30,058 nt of DNA, from contig JAILOC010000101.1 in the NCBI GenBank assembly GCA_024691045.1, positions 1 to 30,058 of the forward strand. The letters are read 5' to 3'. The DNA is from Lachnospiraceae bacterium. GTDB taxonomy: Bacteria > Bacillota_A > Clostridia > Lachnospirales > Lachnospiraceae. The notes beneath the pieces were generated by a model. The model worked only from the letters and a program-made list of their open reading frames with translations. It was not told the origin of the DNA and ran no database searches. Positions 16,004 to 26,420 of this stretch are shown here, piece after piece; within the stretch, counting starts at the first letter, position 1, and every line of letters starts with the position of its first letter. A program made the position numbers and the translations under genes.

Positions 16004-17182
16004 TCATCCCCACATCATATATGAAACGCCGCGCACTATCCTTTCGAAGAAAAGGATGCCGCAGTACGTATGATACAAAAGCACGATCCCGCAAAGGGAC
16101 AGGTATATCCTGGAGAGTACACTCGCGGTTTTAAGCTTCTTCATATCCTCTGTCCACATGATCAGGGATATTCCGAAGATAAGGATTATCGTGAAAGCAT
16201 AGCCCCAGCTGAAGTTTGCATCCATATCGCGGGCACCCTCTTCGCTGAGAATGAAATACTGCATAAATCCGACTCCCGCGCTCATCCACGCAAACAGAAG
16301 AATCCTGTTTTTGAAAATGTCCTTAACGTGAAAAAGCAATATCATAAGGGGAAAAGCGATAGACAGCGCACTTACCGCGATGATACTGGAAGCATGTGCC
16401 CCCATCGCTCTTCCGGGCGCAATAACAATGTGATTGTTTCCTGCATTCACATCATACAGGGCCTTGTTCTGCAGAAGCATTATAAGAAACGACGGAATGA
16501 CTGAAGACGCAAACAGAAGAAGCTTCTTTGCAGGTGCGTTCTTTTTCACAAGATCTGCGATGAGAAATACCAGCATGACCGGAGCGGCCGTCAGGAAAAA
16601 ATTAGGCTTTGCCGCAGTCGTAAGCGTCAGAACGGCTGTGAAAAGAATAAATGACTTTGCCGTCAGATTGTTTCTGACATCCTTTTCAATCTTCAGGTAG
16701 ATGAGCAGTGTCCACAGCGCCATCCACTTCATCATAAGATATGTTGAGTTATGCCATATGGACGCGGTGTGCATCCCCATATAGCGTCCGCTCGAAAGTC
16801 CCTTGATATAGCAGGGCATAAAGAGGTTCAGGAAAAGTGCCATGATCTCCGCGGTGTAGATATCGAAACGGTGATCCGTAACCTCGACAATAAGCTTTGA
16901 GGTAAAATACACCGACAGATATGCGAAACCGCCAAGGATCAGCGGAAGCAGCACCATCAGATGAATGCGGTCAAGTGCGATCAGTATGAAAGAGATGAGT
17001 GAATAAATAAGTCCGTCATCAACCGCAAGACTTATATGTGCGGGAAGATCGGATTCGTAAACCGAACCGCCGGTCCATCCCATGAACATAAAGTACATAT
17101 AGATGCACGCACCTACATAGACAGGGATCAGCACCGTCGATATTATATGTGCGGCCGAAGGACGCTTTGCCTTATCAGACAT
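16004..17182 (-). CDS. Polytopic membrane protein, GT-C-like paralogue B
   Basis: A 392-residue membrane protein with about ten helices. The ATG at 17180-17182 is preferred over one 30 bases upstream because GGGAGGA lies eight bases before it and it overlaps the upstream stop as ATGTCTGA. After TM1 comes VYESDLPAHISLA, an acidic loop like those in GT-C glycosyltransferases. Later come a Lys-Pro motif (TTAAKPNFFL) and, near the C-terminus, EEGARDMDANFSWGY. The same order (KPSF, then [15 protein letters not shown]) occurs in the adjacent upstream gene, so the two are tandem paralogues. The function is unknown; a sugar transferase using a lipid-linked donor is a reasonable guess. Confidence 0.7.
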   Translation of the reverse strand: MSDKAKRPSAAHIISTVLIPVYVGACIYMYFMFMGWTGGSVYESDLPAHISLAVDDGLIYSLISFILIALDRIHLMVLLPLILGGFAYLSVYFTSKLIVEVTDHRFDIYTAEIMALFLNLFMPCYIKGLSSGRYMGMHTASIWHNSTYLMMKWMALWTLLIYLKIEKDVRNNLTAKSFILFTAVLTLTTAAKPNFFLTAAPVMLVFLIADLVKKNAPAKKLLLFASSVIPSFLIMLLQNKALYDVNAGNNHIVIAPGRAMGAHASSIIAVSALSIAFPLMILLFHVKDIFKNRILLFAWMSAGVGFMQYFILSEEGARDMDANFSWGYAFTIILIFGISLIMWTEDMKKLKTASVLSRIYLSLCGIVLLYHTYCGILFFERIVRGVSYMMWG

Positions 17183-18401
17183 AGAAGTATCCTCCCATAT
17201 AGAGCATCGCAAAGAATGCTATACCGCAGCCGAGATGCCATACATAAACCGCCCACTCGAATGCAAGCATCCATTTGGGCTGTTTTTTCTTTACGGTATT
17301 TTCGATAAGCAGCATAAGGCCTGCCACGAACACGAAGAATATTCCGTAGATATATCCCCATGCGAAATTGCAATGGACAAATCTGTCTCCTTTTTCATAG
17401 AGACAGAGGAACTCAAGAAATCCCGCCATCATAACTTCCCAGGCAAGAAGGAATATCTTGTTGTCCTTGAAACGCTTCAGGTTCAGGAGCATCACCACAC
17501 CGGGAAACGCATTTGCGAGCATGACCGCAAGCACGATGTTTCCCGTATAAACGCTCCACGCCTTTCCTATTCCGAATCCGATGCCTCCTCCTTCTCCCGC
17601 ATGTGAAGAAGAACCGAACACACCTCCGAACTGTATGATCAGCGTGATGAATGTGGGAACCGCCGTTGCAAGAAGGCAGAGGAATTCCCTGAACTTCTTC
17701 CCTTTGGACATTATCAGCTTCACGATCATATGAACAGCTGCCGCCGATACAAGAACAAAGGTAAAGCTCGGTTTTGTGAGCGTTGCCAGCAGAAGGAATA
17801 CGGAAAAGGCAATGTACTCCTTTTTATCGATATGGTCCTCGTAATAAGTCAGTATGTGCGCGAACAGGAAAAATGCGACTATCGCAAATCCCCTTGCCGC
17901 AAGATATGTCTGGTTGTAATAAGGATTGGCACTGAACACCCCGAGATTTCTGAGTGTCATTCCGGGCAGATAGATAATCTTCGGAGGATAGAGCATCGAA
18001 ACGAAGAATACGGAATAAGTGACCAGCAGGATAAAGCCCTCGTAAGCCGTCCTGTTCTTGTCCTTTTCGGGAACGAGAGGCGCAAGCTCCTTAAGCATGA
18101 AATACGAAAGCACGGCGGGAGATAACGAATTGAGTATCGTTGCGGAAAGTGCCGCTCCCATATGCACATTTGAGAACAGTGCAAGGAATTTTCCCAACAT
18201 GAAATAAACGGGGTACGGGAAATCAAACCCGCTGTCGATCCCCATCATTTCAAGAATATAAGCATCGACATCCGAACCGTAGTGCTGGTATTCGAGATGT
18301 AATGCCTGATTTCTGAACAGCACGAAAAGCAGTACCGTATATGCGGCAAGAAGCAGGAAATATGCTGCCTTTGTTTTCTTTGATACCTTTAGTCTCTTCA
18401 T
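17175..18401 (-). CDS. Polytopic membrane protein, GT-C-like paralogue A
   Basis: A 408-residue membrane protein with about ten helices and a basic N-terminus ([11 protein letters not shown]). The first outside loop carries [12 protein letters not shown], comparable with YESDLPAHISLA in paralogue B. Later motifs are TLTKPSFTF and, near the C-terminus, [15 protein letters not shown]. The ATG overlaps the stop of the copper ATPase gene (ATGA), and the stop overlaps paralogue B (ATGTCTGA), so the three are translated in a chain. It is not obviously a transporter. The resemblance to GT-C glycosyltransferases is by layout only. Confidence 0.7.
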   Translation of the reverse strand: MKRLKVSKKTKAAYFLLLAAYTVLLFVLFRNQALHLEYQHYGSDVDAYILEMMGIDSGFDFPYPVYFMLGKFLALFSNVHMGAALSATILNSLSPAVLSYFMLKELAPLVPEKDKNRTAYEGFILLVTYSVFFVSMLYPPKIIYLPGMTLRNLGVFSANPYYNQTYLAARGFAIVAFFLFAHILTYYEDHIDKKEYIAFSVFLLLATLTKPSFTFVLVSAAAVHMIVKLIMSKGKKFREFLCLLATAVPTFITLIIQFGGVFGSSSHAGEGGGIGFGIGKAWSVYTGNIVLAVMLANAFPGVVMLLNLKRFKDNKIFLLAWEVMMAGFLEFLCLYEKGDRFVHCNFAWGYIYGIFFVFVAGLMLLIENTVKKKQPKWMLAFEWAVYVWHLGCGIAFFAMLYMGGYFYV

Positions 18402-20935
18402 TCGATTCCGGTCACTTTATAATCCTTGTCTTCGACCGCCTTCTTAAGGACATCATCCGATACCTCCGATGAAAGTGCCACTACGGCGGTTCCTTTTTCG
18501 TGTGATACGTCTGCAGATGCCACACCCTCTACGGCTTCCAGTGCTTTCTTAACGGAAGCTTCGCAGTGCGCGCACATCATTCCTTCGATATTCATTGTCC
18601 TGGTCATAGCTGTCTCCTTTACATCGGAAAAAACTGATTTTTCCTCATTATCCAACAGTTTGCTCTCTCTGTCAAAATCACGCGGTGCCCTGTCTCCGGA
18701 TGCATCACAGAGTCTGAAAAGATTCAGACGGAGTGCATTCATACATACCGTAAAACTCGAAAGGCTCATTGCCGCGGCACCGAACATCGGACTCATCTGT
18801 AATCCCAATCCGGAAAAAGCTCCCGCCGCTATCGGAATGAGAAGAAGATTGTAAATAAATGCCCAGAACAGGTTCTCGTGTATGACCGTGAGAGTTTTTC
18901 TCGAAAGCCTCAGCGCCGCACAAACATCCGAAAGAGATGACTTCATGAGCACAACATCACCCGCGTCTATCGCTACATCGGTTCCGGCTCCTATCGCCAT
19001 TCCCGTATCGGCCGAGGTAAGTGCGGGTGCATCGTTTATACCATCACCCACCATAAGTACTTTTCCGTGCTCACGGAGTTTCTTTATGACGGATTCTTTT
19101 CCGCTCGGTAAAACTCCCGATACGATCTCATCGACTCCGGAGAGCTTTCCGATCTCTGCGGCGGTCAGTTCGTTATCACCGGTCAGCATCACAACCCTGA
19201 GGCCGAGGTTCTTAAGTTCCGATACCGCTTTTGCCGAATCGTCTTTCAGTACGTCACTCACCGCTATCATGCCGAGAAGCTTATCATCCTCCGAAAAGAA
19301 CAGCGGTGTCTTTCCTTCGGAAGCCAGCTTTGTCGCAGAAGCTTTCATTTCTCCGGAAATTCCGCATCCGTCCGAAACAAATTTTGCGTTTCCGCCTTTT
19401 ATCTCGCGGCCGTCCGCAGTTCCCACAAGTCCGTTTCCGGGTAAAACATGCAGGTCATCCAGCTTTATTAATGATATCTTTCTCTCTTCCGCATATGCGA
19501 TCACTGCCTTTGCAAGCGGATGCTCGCTTCCCGCCTCAAGAGCATATGCCCTCTTCAGCAGTTCCTCTTCCGTGATCCCCGCCGCAGGGAGTACGTCGGT
19601 CACCACCGGTTCTCCCTTTGTAAGGGTTCCGGTCTTATCGAGTACCGCGATCCTGCTCCTGCCCGCTTCCTCAAGCGATGCGGAGGTTTTGAAAAGGATT
19701 CCGTTCTTTGCACCGACACCGTTTCCGACCATGATCGCAACGGGAGTCGCAAGTCCGAGCGCACACGGGCAACTTACGACAAGTACCGTGATCGCTCTTG
19801 TAAGCGCATATGGAAGACCTCCTCCTATGATCATCCAGATCACAAACACAACCAGCGCTATGCCCATTACGGACGGGACAAATATTCCGGATACCTTATC
19901 GGCTATTCTTGCGATCGGCGCTTTGGTGGATGAGGCGTTTCTGACCATGCGTATTATCTCGGAAAGCGTGGTATCCTCTCCGACCCTTTCGGCCCTGCAT
20001 GTGATGAAACCGCTCAGATTAGTGCATGCCGCAGAGACCTTGTCACCGGCTTCCTTATCGACGGGTATGGACTCTCCCGTAAGTGCGGATTCATTGACGG
20101 CGCTGCTTCCGCTTACAACGGTTCCGTCGACAGGGATGTTTTCGCCCGGCCTTACCACATATATGTCTCCCACCTTCACTTCTTCGATGGGGACCTCCGT
20201 CTCTTTTCCGTCCCGGACTATAACAGCCGACTTGGGAGCAAGTTTCATCAGGCTCTTAAGTGCATCAGTGGTTCTGCCCTTGCTGTAGCTTTCGAGTGTT
20301 TTTCCGATTGTTATGAGAGTTACGATCATCGCCGCCGATTCGAAATACAGCTCGTTCATCATAAGGTCCATCGCTTCCTCACGGCATATGGTAAAGACCC
20401 TGATGAGATTAACCAGGCTGTAAATATACGAAACGCCCGCACCCATCGCTACAAGGGTGTCCATATTCGGTGCCTTATGAATGACCGCTTTAAATCCGCT
20501 TATAAAAAATTTTCTGTTAATGATAAGGATGATCCCGGAAAGGACGGCTTCAAGCGTTATCACACCGGTATGTACAAGCCCCACCGGAGCGGGCCATCCG
20601 AACATCATCACACCCATGCTGAAATACATGAGTATGAGAAGGAGTATCACCGACGTGATGAGCCTGCGAAGAAGCTTCGGTGTTTCGGTGTCCTTAAGCT
20701 CTTCCTCCGTTACCGAACCGCTTTCCGCATCCGACACGCTTGCTCCGTATCCCGCATTTTCAACGGCCTTTATGATATCCTCAGATGAGGCATTTCCTTC
20801 CACGTTCATGGAATTCGTGAGCAGGGATACCTCACACTTCGTGACTCCCTCCACACCGGATACGGCCTTTTCGACATGTGCCTGACATGCCGCGCAGCTC
20901 ATGCCTGTTATCCTGTATCTTGAAGTATCAGACAT
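18398..20935 (-). CDS. copA: Cu(+)-exporting P1B ATPase with N- and C-terminal HMA domains
   Basis: A membrane ATPase that pumps Cu(+) (or Ag+) out of the cell. In 845 residues the order is: HMA domain with C14/C17 (GMSCAAC), membrane helices, actuator loop (TGES, 286-289), CPC metal site (389-391), phosphorylation site DKTGTLTKG (D433), EHPLAKA (471-477), [10 protein letters not shown] (630-639), and a last helix pair with YN and MSLSS. These are the copper-type signatures. A linker of about 40 residues then leads to a second HMA domain (GMMCAHC, C788/C791). One HMA at each end is an unusual arrangement; most CopA proteins have theirs in tandem at the N-terminus. The start overlaps the MATE stop (ATGTCTGA). 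No CsoR/CopY operator is seen at this junction. Confidence 0.93.
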   Translation of the reverse strand: MSDTSRYRITGMSCAACQAHVEKAVSGVEGVTKCEVSLLTNSMNVEGNASSEDIIKAVENAGYGASVSDAESGSVTEEELKDTETPKLLRRLITSVILLLILMYFSMGVMMFGWPAPVGLVHTGVITLEAVLSGIILIINRKFFISGFKAVIHKAPNMDTLVAMGAGVSYIYSLVNLIRVFTICREEAMDLMMNELYFESAAMIVTLITIGKTLESYSKGRTTDALKSLMKLAPKSAVIVRDGKETEVPIEEVKVGDIYVVRPGENIPVDGTVVSGSSAVNESALTGESIPVDKEAGDKVSAACTNLSGFITCRAERVGEDTTLSEIIRMVRNASSTKAPIARIADKVSGIFVPSVMGIALVVFVIWMIIGGGLPYALTRAITVLVVSCPCALGLATPVAIMVGNGVGAKNGILFKTSASLEEAGRSRIAVLDKTGTLTKGEPVVTDVLPAAGITEEELLKRAYALEAGSEHPLAKAVIAYAEERKISLIKLDDLHVLPGNGLVGTADGREIKGGNAKFVSDGCGISGEMKASATKLASEGKTPLFFSEDDKLLGMIAVSDVLKDDSAKAVSELKNLGLRVVMLTGDNELTAAEIGKLSGVDEIVSGVLPSGKESVIKKLREHGKVLMVGDGINDAPALTSADTGMAIGAGTDVAIDAGDVVLMKSSLSDVCAALRLSRKTLTVIHENLFWAFIYNLLLIPIAAGAFSGLGLQMSPMFGAAAMSLSSFTVCMNALRLNLFRLCDASGDRAPRDFDRESKLLDNEEKSVFSDVKETAMTRTMNIEGMMCAHCEASVKKALEAVEGVASADVSHEKGTAVVALSSEVSDDVLKKAVEDKDYKVTGIE

Positions 20936-22361
20936 CTTTAATATTCTCCATACTTTTTACATACTCAGCATATCTGTCATCCTGTATCGTACTTATATCC
21001 TCGGACGGAATGCTCCTTAGAAACTTTATTACAAAAGGAACGGAGATGACTGCCGACAAAATATCGGCGACCATCTGCGAACACTGAATTCCCAAAAATC
21101 CCATGAAAAGAGGGAGCAGAATAAGGAGAGGTATGTAGCAAAGGCCCGACCTTAACATGGACAAAAAGGAAGCCTTTTTCGAATCCCCTATGCTCTGAAA
21201 AAGCATGTTGCCTACCACGGACGCGGGCTGAACCACCACGGCTATGCACATGAATCTGAGTGCGGGGACTCCGTAATGCACAACAAGTTCTATCTCTTCA
21301 TCTTCCACAAACATCCTTATGACATCTGCGGCAAAGATAAATCCCAGCACAGCAAGCACGGCCATAAGAAGTGTTCCGGCTCTCCAGGTCACAAAGCATG
21401 CATGCTTAAGTCTTTTGTATTTCTTCGACCCGTAATTGAATGCCGATACCGGCTGAAAGCCCTGTCCTATTCCGATCATCGTGCTTCCTATGAACATCAG
21501 AACTCTTCCGTCTATAGTCATAGCCGCCATCGCAGCATCCCCAAAGGGCTTTGAAACTATATTCAGTATTGAAGTAGAAAGCGTCGCGCAAAGCTGTCTG
21601 AGCAGCGAAGGAAAACCGGTCTTTATGATATCGAATACACTTGCGGCGATCAATCCCGAAGGAAGCTTGAGGTATTTTAAATTGATTGAACTGATCGCCC
21701 TGTGTGAAAGGAACATATAGAGCAGTATGCCAAGACTCAGAAACTGTGAGACCATGGTTGCTATCGCGGCACCGCGTATCTCCATTCCGAAACCGAACAT
21801 GAGGATCGGATCAAGGATCATATTGAGAACACCGCCCGACACAAGACCAAACATCGCAAAAAACGCCCTGCCCTCATACCTCATAACATTATTGAGAACA
21901 CAGCTTACAGAAAGCACGGGACCGGAAATGATGATGTAGAGAGCGTAGGTTTTGGCGTAGGGGAAGATCGTATCCGTACTCATGAGATGAATGAGCGGAT
22001 CGATAAGGACAAGCCCGAGCAGCATGAGAATAAGACCCGACATAAAAGATGCCGCTATACCCAGGGTCAGTACGCGGTCGGCTTCCTCCTTTTTTCCCAC
22101 TGCCAGAAGTCTTGCAATCTTAGATCCCGATCCCTGGCCGTACATAAAACCAAAGGCCTGGAATACGGTCTGGAATGTCATCACTATCCCTATCGCGGCA
22201 CTGGCACTTTTTCCGAGCTTTCCGACAAAATACGCATCGACCAGATTATAGATCATGGTTATGAGCATACTTACCACGGTCGGGACCGCAAGGGTGAAGA
22301 TAAGCCTGCCCGGCGGAGTAAGAATCATTTTTTTGTACTGTTTTGCTTCTTCCCGGTTCAA
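20928..22361 (-). CDS. MATE-family efflux transporter
   Basis: A 477-residue, 12-helix cation-coupled exporter of the MatE/NorM superfamily. It begins [20 protein letters not shown], and the two MatE halves are visible from repeated features such as [20 protein letters not shown]. The substrate is unknown. The best start is a TTG at 22359-22361, five bases past the Enzyme I stop, with GGGTAAGGG in front. A later ATG (residue 12, position 22328) has no ribosome site and would trim a short cytoplasmic leader. It overlaps copA by eight bases. Confidence 0.88.
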   Translation of the reverse strand: MNREEAKQYKKMILTPPGRLIFTLAVPTVVSMLITMIYNLVDAYFVGKLGKSASAAIGIVMTFQTVFQAFGFMYGQGSGSKIARLLAVGKKEEADRVLTLGIAASFMSGLILMLLGLVLIDPLIHLMSTDTIFPYAKTYALYIIISGPVLSVSCVLNNVMRYEGRAFFAMFGLVSGGVLNMILDPILMFGFGMEIRGAAIATMVSQFLSLGILLYMFLSHRAISSINLKYLKLPSGLIAASVFDIIKTGFPSLLRQLCATLSTSILNIVSKPFGDAAMAAMTIDGRVLMFIGSTMIGIGQGFQPVSAFNYGSKKYKRLKHACFVTWRAGTLLMAVLAVLGFIFAADVIRMFVEDEEIELVVHYGVPALRFMCIAVVVQPASVVGNMLFQSIGDSKKASFLSMLRSGLCYIPLLILLPLFMGFLGIQCSQMVADILSAVISVPFVIKFLRSIPSEDISTIQDDRYAEYVKSMENIKDV

Positions 22362-22366
22362 TTCCC

Positions 22367-24052
22367 TTACCCGATCAGCTTCTCCACATCTTCCTTTGTC
22401 TCGGATTTAAGGACCATCTGTGCAATCTCCTTACAGCTCCAGACATGGAGCTTGCGCAGCTGCTTCTTCGTTTCGAGGATCCTGTAAGGATCTACACTGA
22501 AGGACTTCACTCCCATTCCGATAAATACAGGGAGCATATCCGAATATGATGCAGCCTCCCCGCAAACGGTAACGGGAATACCCGCAGCGGCCGCACTTTC
22601 ACATACCTTGTTTACGGCTCTCAGAACCGCAGGCTGATATATGCTGCACAGTTCCGACATCAGCGGATTTGTTCTGTCCGCACACATTATATACTGCGCC
22701 AGATCATTGGTTCCTATCGAGAAAAAGTCCACATCCCCGGCGAGGCTGTCCGCACACAGAACGGCCGCGGGAGTCTCTATCATGCATCCGAGTTTTATAT
22801 CACTTCTGTAAGCAATCTTCTCAGCGCCGAGCTCCGATCTGCACTCTTCTATTATATGTCTTACTTTGAGTATCTCTCCTATCGACGTGACCATCGGGAC
22901 AAGTATGCTGACATCCCTTCCGTTTGATGCACGGAGTATCGCACGTACCTGCCGCTTGAACAATCCCGGATCGGAAAGGCTCGCCCTGAGCCCCCTTACG
23001 CCGAGCGCGGGATTTTCTTCATGTATAGGACCGCCGGATGCATGTACTGTGGATTTGTCACCGCCTGCATCGAGTGTTCTTATTACCACGGGCTTTCCGG
23101 CGAAGGAATCGGCTATGCGGCTGTAAACCCCGGTCTGATCGTCTTCGGTCGGAATAACGCTTCCGTTCATAAATAGGAATTCCGTACGAACAAGCCCCGC
23201 ACCGTCCGAAGCGGATACAATTCCGGGTATCTTTTCGAATCCTATATTGCACATCACATCAATGGTAACACCGTCCATTGTGATGCTTGGTGCATAAGGC
23301 TCCTTTGCGGCTTTTCTGTCTTCTCCGGAATTAACGATGACCTTGCGGTATGCCGCCTTTTCATCGTCGGAAGGTGAAATGATAACAACACCCCTGTTTC
23401 CGTCTACTATGCATTCAGTCCCGCCCAAAGCCGCATCTTTATCGAAGTTAACTCCAAATACCGCGGTTATGCCCATGGAGCGGAGAATCACGGCAGCATG
23501 AGAGGTTGCCGTTCCGGTTTTCATGACAACCGCCTTTATCCCGTCATCCTGAAAGCCTATGATCTCAGCCGCACTCAGCCTGTCGGCAAATATGACATCT
23601 CCGTCGTTTTTCAGTTCCTCCTGTACGGATGCGTCCGCTTCGCCCATGCGGGTAAGAATTCCGCTCTTAACCTCAAAAAGATCCTCGCACCTTTCCATGA
23701 ACAGTTCATCACCGGAAGCCCTCAGAAGTTCCTCATACTTTCCGCATGCTTCGATAAGTGCATCCTTCGCTCTTTTGCCGGAATCAATAAGCCCGGTCAC
23801 TTCATCCGAAAGCACGGGATCCCTTGCTATCATGATCTGGCCGGATATTATCTCCCTGCCCTCCTTACTGGATGCGGAAGCTGCGACCTTTTTCATATCG
23901 CCTTCGAATTCCAGAAGTGCATCAAAAAAACGCATCCTCTCAAGATCCGCGTCGTATCTTTCCGTTTCCTCGGAAGATGACGATGCTGCAGATCTTTCCC
24001 TGATGCGTCCCATCACTATTCCTTTATTAGCGGGAAGGCCTTTATACTTCAT
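22367..24052 (-). CDS. ptsI: PTS Enzyme I (phosphoenolpyruvate-protein phosphotransferase), full length
   Basis: 561 residues. It transfers phosphate from PEP to HPr and so powers PTS sugar uptake. Unlike the paralogue at 9433-10812, it has the helical HPr-docking domain (about 25-145), then the phosphohistidine H185 (GTATSHAAVILRS) and a complete PEP barrel (VIRTLDAGGDKS, CMIETPAAV, DFFSIGTNDLAQYIMCADR, VCGEAA). The helical-domain segment usually reading FEGH or FEAH is ISGQ (69-72), so HPr contacts may differ. There is no GAF domain, so it is not the nitrogen-type PtsP. It overlaps fruK by 11 bases and sits in the trkA-trkH operon. No HPr or EII gene is present in the window. Confidence 0.88.
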   Translation of the reverse strand: MKYKGLPANKGIVMGRIRERSAASSSSEETERYDADLERMRFFDALLEFEGDMKKVAASASSKEGREIISGQIMIARDPVLSDEVTGLIDSGKRAKDALIEACGKYEELLRASGDELFMERCEDLFEVKSGILTRMGEADASVQEELKNDGDVIFADRLSAAEIIGFQDDGIKAVVMKTGTATSHAAVILRSMGITAVFGVNFDKDAALGGTECIVDGNRGVVIISPSDDEKAAYRKVIVNSGEDRKAAKEPYAPSITMDGVTIDVMCNIGFEKIPGIVSASDGAGLVRTEFLFMNGSVIPTEDDQTGVYSRIADSFAGKPVVIRTLDAGGDKSTVHASGGPIHEENPALGVRGLRASLSDPGLFKRQVRAILRASNGRDVSILVPMVTSIGEILKVRHIIEECRSELGAEKIAYRSDIKLGCMIETPAAVLCADSLAGDVDFFSIGTNDLAQYIMCADRTNPLMSELCSIYQPAVLRAVNKVCESAAAAGIPVTVCGEAASYSDMLPVFIGMGVKSFSVDPYRILETKKQLRKLHVWSCKEIAQMVLKSETKEDVEKLIG

Positions 24053-24977
24053 CGAATACCTTCATTATCTCATTGTAGTCGGGAAGCTTTCCTTCGAATA
24101 CTGCAGCGCTTCCGGCAGCTATCCCGAGTTTAAGTGCATATCCGTAATCATGCTCATCCAGGAATCCCTTTATAAATCCGGCAGTCATGGAATCGCCTGC
24201 ACCGAACGCACCGAGTGCCTTTCCTTCGGGCGCCTTGCACTTGTGGATCTCTCCGGTCCTGTCCAGAAGGATCGCACCGTCCGCCCCCATCGATACTATT
24301 ACATTCTCCGCTCCGGACTTCCGGAGTTTTTCCGCTTCGGAGATGATCTCCTTTTCATCCTTAAGTTCGCGTCCCGCAGCCTGGCTGAGTTCCTCGAGAT
24401 TGGGTTTTACCAGGAACGGCTTAAACGGAAGTGCCCTCTTAAGCCTGTCTCCGGTCATATCGACAACGGTCTTTACATTTTCGGGAACTGCCGAAAGGAT
24501 TCTCTCGAGCATATCCTCGGGTGCCTGTGTGGGCATGCTTCCCGCAAGTACAAGCACATCCCCCTCGGAAAGTCTTTCAAGCTGGTCACAGAGCTCATCG
24601 ACCGATCCGTTCTCAACAACAGGGCCTGCCGCATTGAGTTCGGTCTCTTCGAATCCACGCTCACTCGCTTCTTCGTAGGGAACTCTTATCTTGACATTGA
24701 TCCTGCTCATTCCGTTTTTGAAGGGGAGCATTATAAAGCCTGTACGGATTCCTATGGAACGAACAGTCCCTTCTATCTCATCACCGGTTGTACCCGCAAT
24801 GAATCCGAGTGCCTTGGTGGGAACATCGAGATTCTTGAGCACGACCGATACATTGATACCCTTTCCTCCTGCGCGCAGCTCCTCTTTTTCCGACCTGTTT
24901 GTTCCGCCTTTTTTCAGATAAGCCGCCGGATACATTACATAATCGAGTGAAGGGTTAAGTGTTAAAGTGTAGACCAT
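24042..24977 (-). CDS. fruK: 1-phosphofructokinase (PfkB family)
   Basis: A 311-residue PfkB-type kinase that converts fructose 1-phosphate to fructose 1,6-bisphosphate. Tagatose-6-phosphate kinase is the main alternative. The N-terminus YTLTLNPSLDYVMY, the signature GGKGINVSVVLKNL (37-50) and the catalytic GAFGAGDSMTAG (base D262) are intact. AAAGGAGAT in front of the ATG is a strong ribosome site and falls in the last codons of trkH, one base away. It overlaps the Enzyme I start, and the pairing with ptsI suggests a PTS-linked fructose route, although the fructose EII is not here. Confidence 0.92.
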   Translation of the reverse strand: MVYTLTLNPSLDYVMYPAAYLKKGGTNRSEKEELRAGGKGINVSVVLKNLDVPTKALGFIAGTTGDEIEGTVRSIGIRTGFIMLPFKNGMSRINVKIRVPYEEASERGFEETELNAAGPVVENGSVDELCDQLERLSEGDVLVLAGSMPTQAPEDMLERILSAVPENVKTVVDMTGDRLKRALPFKPFLVKPNLEELSQAAGRELKDEKEIISEAEKLRKSGAENVIVSMGADGAILLDRTGEIHKCKAPEGKALGAFGAGDSMTAGFIKGFLDEHDYGYALKLGIAAGSAAVFEGKLPDYNEIMKVFDEV

Positions 24978-24978
24978 T

Positions 24979-26418
24979 TTATCTCCTTTTGGTATGCAAC
25001 ATGCTGATAAGAAGCAGTACCGGGAAGAGTTCCAGTCTTCCGGTGAGCATGTCGAATATCAGTATTATTTTCGAAAAGACGGAAAAGAATCCGTAATTGC
25101 AAGTCGGACCTACGAGCGATAATCCGGGACCTATATTGTTAATGGTCGCAGTGACTGCCGTAAAACCCGTTGTAAAGTCATAGTTTTCAATGCTGAGGAA
25201 CAGGAGCGATATGAAAAAGATGACAAAATATATTGATATGAAAACGTTGGTCGATCTGATGACCGATTCCTTGACGGTATTTCCGTCCATTCTCAGCATC
25301 TTTACTTCCCTGGGATGGCGGAGCACAGAGAGTTCTTTCCTGAACTGCTTCATAAGAAGAACGATCCTGTAAACCTTGACGCCTCCCGCGGTGGATCCGG
25401 AGCAGCCTCCGATTATCATCAGCATGATGAGTATCGTTCTCGAAAGCTCCGGCCAGGCATCAAAGTCTGCGGTCGAATATCCGGTCGTCGTCATTATCGA
25501 TGCAACCTGGAAGAACGAATGATGGAATGCATCTCCGAGACTTCCGTAGATCCTGCTGATATTGAATGCTATCAGGATCGTTGATGCAATGATTATACCG
25601 ATGTAATATTTGACTTCTTCTATATGGAATGCTTCCTTTATCTTGCCCGATATCAGGAAGAAATAGAAAGTATAGTTGATTCCGCTTGCTGCCATGAAGA
25701 ATGCGATGACATTCTGCTGGGCCGTTGTATAAGTTCCGCAGGATTCGTTGACCATGCCGAAGCCGCCGGTACCGACGCTTCCGAAGGTGAGCAGTGCGGA
25801 GGAATATAGATCCATTCCCGTGATGAGCAGTGACAGTATCTCTGCGATGGTTATTCCGAAATACATTCCGTACATAAGTCTTGCGGTATCACGGACATGG
25901 GGCACGATCCTTTCGACGGAGGGTCCGGTGGACTCCGCCTTCATCAGGTTCATATCCGAGGTTCCGAGCATGGGAAGTATCGCCATCATGAACATGAAGA
26001 CTCCCATGCCGCCGATCCAGTGCATGAAGCTTCTCCAGAACATTCCGGATCTGCTGAGGAGCGTGACATCGGAAAGAATACTCGCTCCCGTAGTTGTAAA
26101 GCCGGATACCGTCTCGAAGAGAGCATCGATATAATTCGGTATGTCACCGCTCAGCATAAGCGGCAGTGCCCCTATCAGTGAAAGAACGATCCAGCAGAGC
26201 GCAACAATGATATACCCTTCCTGAAGGGAAAGATGCTTTCCGCGCTTTATCCTTGTCAGTGGAAAACCGAGAATGAGACAGATGAATATGGTAAGCAGAT
26301 ACCACATCCAGTTACCGTCGGAATAGATCAGGGATACGGCCAGGGGAAGTATCAGGAATGCACTTTCAAATATCAGAAGTATCCCAACTATATAAAGTAT
26401 TATCGAATTCTTTTTCAT
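24979..26418 (-). CDS. trkH: Trk/Ktr-type potassium uptake channel subunit
   Basis: A 479-residue membrane protein that forms the K+ pathway of a Trk/Ktr system. All four pore-loop filter segments can be read: VSGFTTTGAS, SVGTGGFG, IMTTTGYST and NNIGPGLS. The gene lies two bases after trkA, which supplies the regulatory subunit. No clear ribosome site precedes its ATG, so coupled translation is likely. Confidence 0.94.
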   Translation of the reverse strand: MKKNSIILYIVGILLIFESAFLILPLAVSLIYSDGNWMWYLLTIFICLILGFPLTRIKRGKHLSLQEGYIIVALCWIVLSLIGALPLMLSGDIPNYIDALFETVSGFTTTGASILSDVTLLSRSGMFWRSFMHWIGGMGVFMFMMAILPMLGTSDMNLMKAESTGPSVERIVPHVRDTARLMYGMYFGITIAEILSLLITGMDLYSSALLTFGSVGTGGFGMVNESCGTYTTAQQNVIAFFMAASGINYTFYFFLISGKIKEAFHIEEVKYYIGIIIASTILIAFNISRIYGSLGDAFHHSFFQVASIMTTTGYSTADFDAWPELSRTILIMLMIIGGCSGSTAGGVKVYRIVLLMKQFRKELSVLRHPREVKMLRMDGNTVKESVIRSTNVFISIYFVIFFISLLFLSIENYDFTTGFTAVTATINNIGPGLSLVGPTCNYGFFSVFSKIILIFDMLTGRLELFPVLLLISMLHTKRR

Positions 26419-26420
26419 TG

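Noticed and set aside
18882..20288. A 468-codon Ser/Pro-rich plus-strand frame opposite copA.
   Set aside because: The Ser/Pro/Thr bias is what antisense of this codon usage gives. There is no start context and no domain.
20928..20935. The same eight-base overlap ATGTCTGA at the MATE/copA junction and at the junction of the two GT-C-like genes (17175-17182), considered as a functional repeat.
   Set aside because: Both proteins begin Met-Ser-Asp, so the overlap follows from a stop in the other frame. Two occurrences are easily coincidence.
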